64,000 nucleotides of DNA from assembly GCA_004154925.1 (NCBI GenBank), contig QJNS01000130.1:151723-215722 (forward strand), written 5' to 3'. Positions 49,928 to 60,393 of this stretch are shown piece after piece (position 1 is the first letter of the stretch; each line of letters opens with the position of its first letter). Made by a program: the position numbers and the translations under genes. Source of the stretch: Monosporascus cannonballus. Taxonomy: Eukaryota > Ascomycota > Sordariomycetes > Xylariales. The notes under the pieces are model-generated. The model searched no databases, was not told where the DNA came from, and saw only the letters and a program-made list of their open reading frames with translations.

Positions 49928-51846
49928 TCATGCAGCGGCCGTCACACCTCGGGAAGGACCAGCCATCACGGACTCTGTCGGCTGTGTGGGTGGCGGCTGT
50001 TGCTCTTGGCTCTGGTTGGCGATCTCGCCACCTGCCTCGCGCTCCGCCCAAGCGCCCCAGAGTCCACGCTTGCCACGTATCCGGATTGGGCCGCCTAGTG
50101 TGTCCTCCCTCTGCTCCACCTTGATGGCATCCTTGGTGGCGAGCACGAGACACTCAAAGAACATCTTCGTGGCGTCTGCCTTGGTTGTCCTCTGTTCGGG
50201 CAGGAGATCCTGGAACACCACCCACGTACTCTTCCGCTTCTCGTCATCGGTAGCCGCTTCGGACCCAAACAGGTCTCGCAGCACGTGAACCGCGTGTTTG
50301 GTGGCGAGTGAGACGGGACCGCTATCTGCAGGGTGTACAATCGGCGCCGTCGTCTCATCAAATGCCGGCATAGTGCTAACTTCGGGGACGTGCTCATCAC
50401 CCACTTCGGCGGGAATTTCCAGTATGGTTTCCTCGGGGGCCGCGCTCGGTTCGCCTAACCGTTCCTCTGGTGCGTAGAATGGGCCTTCCTCCTCGCCAAT
50501 CTCCAGTCGGGGAGACTTAACCACCCCTTCCTCCGCTTCAATATCGACGTCCCTTTTCCTTTTCAGGTCGATCCCGGGTCGAACGGCGTCCAAGGACAGT
50601 AAGCCTCGCAGTTCCGGAGCCCAAGCTTTGCTGCGGCCGCCGCCCAAGATACTCGAGACGAAGGCGCCACTGTTCTTCAGCTCAACAAGGGCGAGGAAGT
50701 AAGGGTCGCGCGAGATGAAGCTTGGAGCTTTCAAGATATTCTCATGGTTCTGTTGTTGCTCTTTGATATGTGAATTGGGTAGTTGGGTGGCGGGGTCGAG
50801 ACCAAACACCTTTCGCTTTTTCAACCTCCTCTGAGCTTGTGGCTCAGGTTCCTCGGGTTCCAAGCCAGGTTCATAGATGCTCGGGTGTTGCCGCGTCCAC
50901 TCTTCTAAATCTCGGGTTACGTCCTCAGCGAGTTCTGAAAGCGGTGATTCCGTAATCCGAGCACGCTCCATGGGGGCTACACCGGGCATCTCCGGCATTG
51001 CCGACTCTTCTCCAATGTCAAATTGGAAGTCATCGCCCATCTGGATATCACCGTCATGGTCAGCAATCCTGACGCCCTCGTCACCAAAAGCCAGACTTTC
51101 TGGAGCCTTTGTAACGTCAAGTTCACTGAATATGTCTTCTTCAACGGGCCGGGCGGCCGGCGCCTCTCGACCCATTTCGATATCCATACCGAAATCCAGC
51201 TCCAGCTCGAGGTCATCCACAGGCGCAAGTGCTCGTTCGTCCTCCTTCATCAGGCCACCCTCCAGGAACTGACTCTGTGTGAACTCCTCCTGCAGGTTGA
51301 TGTCACGATAGCTTGGGCGGCCACGACCACGAGTAGCACTCGAGATAGGGGTGGATCCCACGTCATCCAACTGGCCATTTAGCCAGTCGGCACTTAATAG
51401 CGGCCCGCCAAACGAGGATAAGGTGTTAAGGTTGTCGGCAGGCGTGATCTTGTCCTGTAGCATTAAGTCTTCGCGGTTTGGAACCGTCGTGCTCTCAGCG
51501 AGATCAATATTCCCCGTCGTACGGAAAGCCTGGGACCCAAGTCAGCAGACCAAGAAGCTCTGTGCGAGAATGAGTAACGTACCATCTTAATCTTGAGTAA
51601 TGCTTCGTTACAATCATCTAGTAGATAGCGCGCTTTTCGACTGTAGATTCGGACTACACCAAGCAAAAGCTGACCGCTCAGTCGCAAAGCCATGGGAGCT
51701 TGGTTGGGGGTGATGATGGCATCAACGCTGTCGGGAAGGTTGGATTGAAGAATATGATGTTTGGAAAGCTTGCGCTCCAAGTTGGCTGACAGCCAGACTC
51801 GAGCCAGAGGCCCGGTCTTTTGCAGCAAGGTCTCGGAATAGAACAT
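49928..51846 (-). CDS. rad21: Cohesin kleisin subunit Rad21/Scc1 (621 aa, one intron)
   Basis: Kleisin subunit that closes the cohesin ring by bridging the Smc1 and Smc3 heads in the nucleus; needed for sister chromatid cohesion and cut by separase at anaphase. Exons are 51846-51583 and 51529-49928; the 53-bp intron 51582-51530 has GTACGT, CTGAC and CAG. The start is fixed by the family's MFYSE N-terminus. Residues 1-100 form the Rad21/Rec8 N-terminal domain ([28 protein letters not shown], then KIKM joined to AFR across the intron). The middle is acidic and low-complexity, with DIEMGR at 204-209 as a separase-type site. The C-terminal winged helix has [17 protein letters not shown] and [13 protein letters not shown], followed by a Gln/Pro-rich tail. 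These C-terminal features favour mitotic Rad21 over meiotic Rec8. Confidence 0.95.
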
Positions 51847-51988
51847 TGGTGCGGCGACGACGGAACGCCGTTCAGGAGAAGCAGCAGGCTTTGAATGAGA
51901 CGTGCGACAGCAAAGGTCCAGAGATACAATTGCATGTAATTATGGCATGAGTTAGGAAAAAGCACGGCGGTTTGGGTCGCGACTGCGA

Positions 51989-51994
51989 ACGCGT
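51989..51994. promoter_or_regulatory. ACGCGT (MCB-type) box upstream of rad21
   Basis: Palindromic ACGCGT about 143 bases upstream of the rad21 ATG. In yeasts this MluI cell-cycle box binds MBF and drives G1/S transcription, including that of cohesin genes. Presence is seen; function here is inferred, and a single hexamer can occur by chance. Confidence 0.4.
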
Positions 51995-53475
51995 TAGAGG
52001 TCGAATCACTAGGTTTAGGATGATGATAGGTGGTTGATTTTGACGGCGGGCGGATGGTGTAAACAAGGAGACTGGGGCGCGTTCCCCAAGTCGCTCAAGT
52101 TGTTTTGGGGGGGAACGGTCGCGTGGGTAAACCGAGCTAGCGCAAACCCGGACACTTCAAGGGATCGGTGTAAGGAAAATCGCGACAGGTCGTAGGTTCA
52201 ACAACTAGGAGAGAATAATTGCGGACGCGACGAAAAGGCGTTGTCGCAGAAATAGAAGGGGAAATATGAAGTTTGTGGTTGGTAGGTATATCGACACAAC
52301 ATCGAATGAAGAAAGAGGATGGAGGGGGGCAACAGCTATCGGAAGACGGTGCTTGCGAAATGACTCTTCATCAAATGGTAATGGGGACTTTGGTTACATC
52401 AGCGAAAAGAGCCAAAAGATGTGGCTGGGAGTGCCTGATCCGGTTAGAGTTACGCAAATTTTTGATTTGGGTAAGGCTTATAGTTGGCTGTTCAAGCGAG
52501 GATCTGCACTAGTGCGGCCGTTAGTCCGGTATCAAAGTTGTCAGAATTCCCGTGGCTGGTAGTGGGCTGATGCGGTTCTTACGACGGAGCTGTCAAAGGT
52601 TACGTAAGCATCTGTTCCGGATCCAGGTTCTTGTGTCCAGGTTGGTTGCCCTCGGACCCAACAACCAAGTATTTCTTTAGGTGCATGTTTTGTTGCGGGG
52701 AGTAACTATAGTCCGCTCTGATAAATCTGATTATAGAAGGCCAGCAGTTACTAACCTAATGAGTTGCCAAATTCGGTTGTCTGTGTTAGTTGAGTCTCGT
52801 ATGCCGGGAGGTTCCATTTCTATATCATACATATCTGGACTTTGCAGCGCGGTCGATACGCCTCTAAGCTCTAAATCCCAACTCATATCTACTACGTATC
52901 TACGGATAAACTGCAAAAAGGGGTCGCCAAGGCTCGATGGGTTGAGACCTGCATCTGCGAAGCAACCCCAGGGGCTATCTGGTAAGTAGCTTTCAGGTTT
53001 CTCGTTGGAGGTGTATACGCATCAGCCACGTCTACGCTACGAACATGGCAGGGCAATAAGTTTACTCTAAAGTGATTCCGTTCTAGTACATGAATATGAA
53101 GTCTTAAATTATATGAGAAGGACGCAAAACTAGGTACCTAATACACAATAGATACAGGAGGCACTATATGTACAGTGGGACCGATGGTAGACTCCAGGGG
53201 GGCCACGGAAGAGAACGCACGCAGGTGCTGTAAGTTGTAACAAACGCTTGTCGTTGCAGAACACCAACAACATTAAGATATTACTAGGTAGAATTTGCAT
53301 TATTTCGTACACAAGAAGGGATCTATTCATTTCCGATATGCACATTTTTAGTCGATCGTAGTGTAGTGTCCAGAATAAAAGGTTAAAGCAATCGCTATCT
53401 TTGAGTTTACGGCCAGGTGCATTTTCTCCGTGGATCACCTGGACGCTTCTTGGTAATGGTAACTCACCAGTTTCC

Positions 53476-53531
53476 GGAGTCCAGAATCTGGAGTCCAGAA
53501 TCTGGAGTCCAGAATCTGGAGTCCAGGATCC
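53476..53531. repeat. 14-bp minisatellite, four units
   Basis: Unit GGAGTCCAGAATCT repeated three times exactly and once as GGAGTCCAGGATCC. Short minus ORFs across it (DSRFWTP-like) are artefacts of the repeat. Confidence 0.95.
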
Positions 53532-54014
53532 AGGAGGCCCAGACCTCTCTACCACTAGCAGCCTCTAAGGGTGGCAATCGTTGATACACCGGGCAGCGCT
53601 TTAGCGCATCCGTCTTGGGATTAGGGCTTAATTCTTGCCGTGCTTTGCATACGTAGCATCCAATACGTCTGATACCTCCTTCAAATTGCATTCCATCCAG
53701 TCGCATCTACTCTTCGCAACCGTGTTAATGCGAAAAGGCACCTTACACGTCCTCTAAAAAAAAAATCAGGCGCCTCTACCACCACTCACAATTGCCAACC
53801 TCATATTCCCCGCTGAATACTCGTTCTCGAAGTTTAACCGGCCCTTAAAGTAAATTACATCATGGAATGTTGAATTCCTGCGCCGTCACGGTCGAGATAG
53901 TCGGGTTGGAGTTTCTTATCCTACAAACCATACACCACCGAGACTTCCTTTGCAACTCCGGCTCCAGCTTGATGAATACCTCCGCTTCGCTGTACATATT
54001 CTCCCCAGATCAAG

Positions 54015-57000
54015 ATGCCTTGGCCTCTATCGGGCCGCAAAGCCAAGGACGAAGACCTGGACCTTCTTCCGCTGTCGATACCGTCGATCCAAGGGGTAGA
54101 TCGGAATTATGACGATGGCAATGGCGAGATACGCCGCTCCAGGCCTCGGTCGAGAAGCCAGGGCCATATCCGGACAACATCCGCGCAGTCGAGGGTGAGT
54201 GAGCTCTTCCTCGCCTGGTTGATGGATGCACGAACCTAAAGAGGGGAGCCTGAAGGGTCGGGCAGCTGACATCATGGGCAACGGCAGGTTCTAGCGGAAA
54301 ACTACTCCTTCATGACGCCCTCCGAGACGGCCGCTCGATTAGACACCTCCTTGACACATGGTCTAGCACCTGCTACTGCGCTTTCGCGGTTACAAGACTT
54401 TGGGCCCAACGAGATACCTCACGAACCCCCCGAACCCCTATGGCTGCGATTTATCAAGCAATTCCAAGAGCCTCTGATCATATTGCTTCTTGTCTCGGCG
54501 CTCGCCTCTGTTGTGGTTGGAAATATGGACGATGCTGTCAGTATAACCGTGGCCGTCACTATCGTCATCACCGTTGGATTTGTACAGGAATATCGGTCGG
54601 AGAAGTCTCTCGAGGCATTGAACCACCTCGTTCCCAATCATGCTCATTTGGTCCGAGCCCAATCCGCCGGGGCGACCGCCGGACCTAAGGCCCCCTCCTG
54701 GCCGCTCGCAGTCGAGGAGAAGATGGACAGGGAAGGCTCGACAGGGTCGGCGGCCTCGGCGGAGGAGATCCTAGAACTCGCATCCACCAAGGTCATGGCG
54801 ACCCAGTTGGTACCGGGCGACCTGGTTCTGTTCACTACGGGTGATCGCATCCCAGCCGACATTCGTGTCACCAAGGCGGCCGATCTAACTATCGACGAGT
54901 CCAACCTGACAGGAGAGAACGAACCAGTAAAGGTAACCGCGGATGCCCGCGAAAGGAGCATACATGCACCGTCAATGTATGATTCGGCAGCGTTACGCCA
55001 CCCCAGCCCATCAGTGTTGTCGCCCCCAGCATATAGCAGCGGGCCGAAAGAGAATTCACAACATCAAGGCACTAAAAACATCGCATACATGGGAACGTTG
55101 GTCAAGTCCGGGCATGGGCAAGGTATTGTGTTTGCGACAGGTGGTGATACACATTTTGGCACTATCGCCACCAGTGTATCCGGGACTGAGAGCCCGCGCT
55201 CCCCCCTTCAGCTAACCATGGACCAACTAGGATCACAGCTTAGCAGAATATCTTTCGGGATAATAGCCTTGATATCGCTAGTCGGGCTGCTACAAGGCAA
55301 AAAATTACTCGAACTTTTCACCATTTCCGTCTCCCTCGCTGTTGCCGCTATACCCGAGGGGTTACCCATCATAGTGACCGTGACCTTGGCCCTCGGTGTC
55401 CATCGGATGGCCAGACACAATGCCATCGTCCGCAGGATGCCCAGCGTGGAAACCTTGGGGTCGGTCAATGTCGTGTGCTCCGACAAAACCGGTACTCTCA
55501 CCATGAATCACCTGACTGCGGTAAACATGTGGCATTTTGGGCAGGACGACCCAATAGATCTCGAATCCGATGAAGGGATGAGGGAAGGACAGCCTGCTCT
55601 ACCGGGGTTGAGGATATTGCGCATTGGTAACATAGCAAATAGCGCACGGCTCTCGCAGTCAGGCAGGACTGTTCCCGATACACGAATCAAAGACTTCTCG
55701 AGAGTTACGCGATGGTTCGGGCCGCCGCCAGACATTGCGATGCTAGATCTCTTGGACCGGTTTGGAGAGCACGATGTGAGAGACTCGATCGGTCCCCGCA
55801 CGGCTGAGATGCCATTCAGCTCGGAGAAGAAATGGATGGGCGTCGTGATTGGGGCCAGTTCAAATGGAGAGAAAGAGTACGCTTATATGAAAGGAGCTAT
55901 AGACAAAGTCTTGGATGCTTGCGATTCATATCTATCCCCCGACGGTCGGGAAGTCGCGTTGGATTCCGCAAGACGGAAGGAGGCTTTTCAGGCGGCGGAG
56001 AGGATGGCCGAAAAGGGGCTCAGGGTCTTGGCATTCGGCAGTGGGCCCGTTAACAAACCCCCGCGGAGCAGATCAGGGCTCGCGCCGGCTGCCCGGAGTA
56101 ACACGCCGGGCGTCCCGGATCGGAGCCAAAGCCCAAGGACGCCGCAGGGCGAGGAATTGTACAGAGGCTTGACGTTTGCAGGCCTCGTGGGAATGAGTGA
56201 CCCACCGAGACCAGGTGTGGCGCATTCCATTAAGAGATTAATGCGTGGTGGTGTTAAGGTCATCATGATCACCGGCGATTCTCCAACAACGGCCTACGCA
56301 ATCGGCAAACAGCTCGGTATGCAGCTAGGTGCGTATCGGGAGCCATCATCAAACCAAGTAGGCGTAGGTTCCGTCCTCACAGGCGACCAACTCGATGTGA
56401 TGACCGAGGTTCAACTGGCCGCCGCGATGCAAACGGCGACCATATTCGCCCGTACCAACCCGGATCATAAGATGAAAATCATCACGGCTCTCCAGTCGCG
56501 TGGCGATATCGTCGCCATGACCGGCGATGGGGTCAATGACGCGCCGGCTCTCAAAAAGGCCGACATTGGCATCTCGATGGGCCTGCACGGAACAGACGTA
56601 GCCAAGGAGGCATCCGACATGATCCTTACAGACGACGATTTCTCCACCATCCTCCACGCCATTGAGGAAGGGAAAGGGATATTCACCAACATCCAGAATT
56701 TCATCACCTTCCAGCTCAGCACCAGCGTCGCGAGTCTCGCGCTGGTGTTCCTCTGCACCTGCATGGGCCTCAAGACGCCCCTAAACGCCATGCAGATTCT
56801 CTGGATCAGTAAGTTCGAACAAAAAAAAATACCGCCTAAAACCGATTCACGAAACTAACATTGCCTGTGCAGACATCATCATGGACGGCCCGCCGGCCCA
56901 ATCCCTAGGCGTCGAGAAGGTGGACCCGGACGTTATGACGCGGCCGCCGCGGTCGCGCACGGAGCCAGTGCTGACGCGGGCGCTGCTCCAGCGCGTGCTG

Positions 57001-57411
57001 ATCTCGGCGACGATCATCATGGCAGGCACGATGCTCGTGTACACGCGAGAGATGCTGGCGGACGGTGAGGTGGACCGGCGCGACATGACCATGACGTTCA
57101 CGTGCTTCGTGCTGTTCGACATGTTCAACGCGCTCGCGTGCCGGTCTGAGGCCAAGTCCTTCCTGCGCGGCGAGGTGGGCCTGCTCTCGAACCGCCTCTT
57201 CAACTGGGCCGTCTCCCTCAGCCTCGCTGGCCAGCTGCTCGTCGTCTACTTCCCCTGGCTCCAGGAGGTCTTTCAGACCGAGGCCCTCGGGCTCTTCGAT
57301 CTCGTCCACCTCGTCGTCCTCGCCAGCACCGTCTTCTGGGCCGACGAGGCCCGGAAGTGGTACCGCTACCGCCGCGTGCGGCTCGGAGGGGGTTATAGCC
57401 AGGCCGTATAG
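54015..57411 (+). CDS. pmr1: Golgi-type Ca2+/Mn2+ P-type ATPase Pmr1 (1,079 aa, two introns)
   Basis: P2A-type pump that moves Ca2+ and Mn2+ into the secretory pathway lumen. Exons 54015-54194, 54288-56808 and 56873-57411; introns of 93 and 64 bp have GTGAGT/GTAAGT donors, CTGAC/CTAAC branch sites and AG ends, and the total is a multiple of three. Landmarks: cation-transport N-domain near residues 69-110, actuator TGEN 268-271, M4 PEGLP 416-420, phosphorylated Asp459 in DKTGT, hinge TGDGVNDAP 805-813, and M6 N901-IIMDGPPAQ-910 created exactly across intron 2. N901, D905 and Q910 align with yeast Pmr1 N774, D778 and Q783; that Gln marks the SPCA/Pmr1 class rather than SERCA. It is longer than yeast Pmr1 (950 aa) through Ser/Pro-rich inserts in the actuator and nucleotide domains and an Arg/Ser-rich N-terminus. 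Confidence 0.95.
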
Positions 57412-60393
57412 GTAATTTACCCGGAGACAGTGGAAGGGCTGTGCGTGTAAACGGGAAATGGAAACGGAAACGGAAACGGAAACGGGAAAATATGGGGCTC
57501 GCGGTTTCGTCTATGTGCTAATTGGGGGGGCCGAGGTTCGTCTTTCGTCATCGGATGTAGAGCAACATAGAACGGAGGAGCAGGGAAAACACGGAGAGAT
57601 AATGCAGCCAGTAGAGCCCCCGGAGCCCAAAAAGGGCGAGCAACGGAGCGCGAAGAAAGGCGAGCAGAAAGGAAAGCCCACGGAGCACTGGTTTGCATAC
57701 TTAGACGTGGTATGATTAATAGCCCTGTAGCTGTACTGTCTGTATACGACATGGTTTGGGCTATACAAGCCACATCAGTGTATATATTAAAAATTTGTAC
57801 ATTCGACTGGTACGCTGAGCATTGTTTTCCGTTAAGGGTGGTGTTGTGAGGTGTGACGCGGAGCGTGTCGAGGAGGCCCTCCCGTCTGGGTCTGAATATG
57901 CGTCCTTTTCGACTCCTCGCTCCCCATTGTGTCCCCTTTTCTGGAGAAGTGGTTTTTTCACTCGTGTGGCTATAAAGCGATATGGACTTTGCTGGCTCGT
58001 CAATTGTATATGTCCGATGGGCTCCGCCTTATATGGTTTCCTCTTTGAGCCTAACTCCATTCGCATAGGGGCTCGTCATACTTTTATGTTCCCCGGGCGT
58101 GTACCCATACGTAGTTGCGATGGGTCGTCCAACGTTGGCACCTCCAGGCCATAAGTTCGATCTAAACGGATTTGCTCGGTTCTACCTATAGTCATCGACT
58201 GCTCGATATAGAAAATATGGGGGTGGGGAGGGGGGTTGGCTATAGAGCACAGCTTGAAGGACGCAGGGTGCTCGGATAGATGGATGGCTTGAGTCTTCGG
58301 CGAATTATGCGCATCATCTACGGTGATAGGCAGCCTTGCGTCTTTTGCGACTGCTGTGATACATTCTCCATACTCGGTTAAAGATATCTTTTGTTATATG
58401 TAGACATTCAGTTAACTGACTACTCCAAACCCTTATTCTCGCCTCCGGGTTTAGTATATAGTTAGCCAGGGGTCGCCTTCGCAGTACTCCTTTAAAGTCC
58501 CAGGTTGTTTAGTATAGTCAATTGCAGGTTCTCGCGGGGCGTCCGTCGATGCCGATCAGTCGTCGGACCAAACAACTTCTCTTCCCCATCAACCGGGCCG
58601 GCTGAGCAGTCTTTTATGATAGCATTAGCCATATTCACTATACTTCTGCATAAAGCCCATCCACTCGGAGACGCCAGTAACCGTAGCCACGAGCTAATCC
58701 CTCGTGTTTGCCCAGACGGCGGGCATGTAGTGGTGTGCACATATAGGTTCTGTTCCATGGGTTTCTAACTCGTGGGCAGCTTCTGGAATCTGGGGACGTT
58801 GCTATTAATGATGCTGTGTCCTGGAATATGCACATTTTCAATTTCTTGCTGTCCTTAACCCCGCTGTCTTTTGCGTTCCTTCCGCACCGGCGTACCCCAT
58901 TTCTGCCACTATAAGCTTTGCGATAAGGTTATATATTGGTCACATCTAGCTGTCCGTATGGCCCCTGACAGCGCCTTCAAAACTCGAAAGCCACTTTCGT
59001 AAATTGTACCAGCCATGATGCGAGACCGCGGAATATGTAAGAAGAGACGACCGGGATAGCACCTTGAGGTATTCCTCCGAGCGGAATGGGTTCAAGAAGA
59101 CGCAATGCCGTTTGATGGGCTCCCAAAAGTTCCTTCGAGACGGGGCTATGTCCAGATTACCAGTCTCAATGAGTAGTTGGTCGGTCCCCTTCATGAAGCA
59201 AAGGAAACGGGGTATCTCGAACTTCCAAGAAATTCTACTCATCTCTTTCTAAATACATTTTTATCCCTTTGAACGCCTGGGTTGGGTATTGACATTGGAA
59301 GAATTCGGCGTAATAGATCGGGAAAAGAGCACGCTGTGCGGTACCTAGGTACCTAGTTCACGAAAGTGGGAGCGGATAGCGAGAGCCGAAGCGGAGCCAA
59401 TCACTAGCCACAACTAGGTAAGTCACCAGTCATTCGAGCCACGATATCAGCCACATCACCGGTCGCTTTCAGCCAAAACGGCAGGTGACACAGAGGAAGA
59501 GGCTCAAGACGGCCAGTCGTCGGTTCGGTTCTCTTGACATTTGGGGCTCTGTCGTCCGCCTCGACAGTGGGTGGGTGGGTACCTACGAATAGCTGCAGTA
59601 GCAGCACAAGTTTTGGTAGTGACAACAACCAGAGCCTTTTTAAACCTTGGGAATCTACCGCCGCTCGTCGCCGTCATTCCACCAACCTCTTAAGGAGGTA
59701 CCTACCGACTTCTAAGGGTTCTACCGTCTGTCCACCATCTACCATCAATATACATGCCTGCCTACCAGAATAATAAGGTTCTATTGCCCAGGCTTTTCTT
59801 GCATGCTCACTTCCTATAGGTACTAAGCAGGTAACTCGAGTATTTGCTGGGGTTCCTCCATTTGCCTGCCCACGTTCAATTGTCATTCTCCATTCACGCC
59901 TTTTCCTGCTCTTTCATACACCCAATCCATCTTCTGATCATCACCAGACCCTCCCCAACTACTCTTGCAGCATATGACTGCGCTGCTGACGTACGTTCTC
60001 TCGTCGCTATTACATTTCTCCTTCTCCATTTCCATCGCATGGAACGGAATAATTGTATTAGACAGCAGAAATTAAGGATATCCGCTTCTATTGCCCTTTG
60101 AATCGAGCAGCAGTACCTCACCTTCTGCCTGCCAGCCAGCCACATACCTGGCTAGACACCCACGTATTTTCCGCTACGAGTCCCAAGTCGCATCAAACGG
60201 AACGAAACGAAGATCCAAGCGCTCCTCCCTATTCCCTCGGCCGTGCGCATTACTCGCAATCACATGCACCCAAGCTCGTTCTACCGCGACCATCTCTATA
60301 TCTATTGTCGATATTAACCGGGTACCTTGCTGGCGATTCTCCCGTGACACAGGCGCCGCACCGGCGGAAGGGGGATCGAGGCATATATGATTG
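57412..60393. other. Intergenic region between pmr1 and med14
   Basis: About 3 kb with no supported gene. It begins with a GGAAAC hexamer repeat near the pmr1 3' end. The last 600 bases before med14 are pyrimidine-rich (CCTTCC, CTCC, CATTCTCC), typical of a filamentous fungal promoter/leader. ORFs of 80-110 codons here lack family resemblance. Confidence 0.55.
57454..57483. repeat. GGAAAY hexamer repeat
   Basis: Five units: one GGAAAT and four GGAAAC, about 40 bases after the pmr1 stop. It makes an artefactual ETETET reading frame. Confidence 0.9.

Larger units (their letters stand above)
51847..54014. other. Intergenic region between rad21 and pmr1 (divergent promoters)
   Basis: About 2.2 kb between two divergently transcribed genes. 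GC-balanced, no ORF with family resemblance or good codon structure. Contains the MCB box and a 14-bp minisatellite. Both 5' untranslated regions presumably lie here. A tRNA-like GGTTCAA at about 52,194 has no cloverleaf around it. Confidence 0.6.

Noticed and set aside
50095..51382. Several ORFs opposite or overlapping rad21
   Set aside because: Shadows of a GC-rich coding sequence; none has family resemblance.
52190..52215. GGTTCAA, resembling a tRNA T-loop
   Set aside because: No acceptor, D or anticodon stems can be drawn around it.
53476..53531. Possible CRISPR-like repeat array
   Set aside because: The units are contiguous without spacers and the genome is eukaryotic.
53130..53706. 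ORFs across the 14-bp minisatellite
   Set aside because: Repeat-derived reading frames with no conserved domain.
57458..57715. 85-codon ORF starting METETETET
   Set aside because: Its start is the GGAAAC repeat and it lies in the pmr1 downstream region.
60391..60393. TTG at 60391 as med14 start
   Set aside because: The codon is TTG, not ATG; nuclear fungal genes start at ATG, so 60394 or 60412 is used instead.
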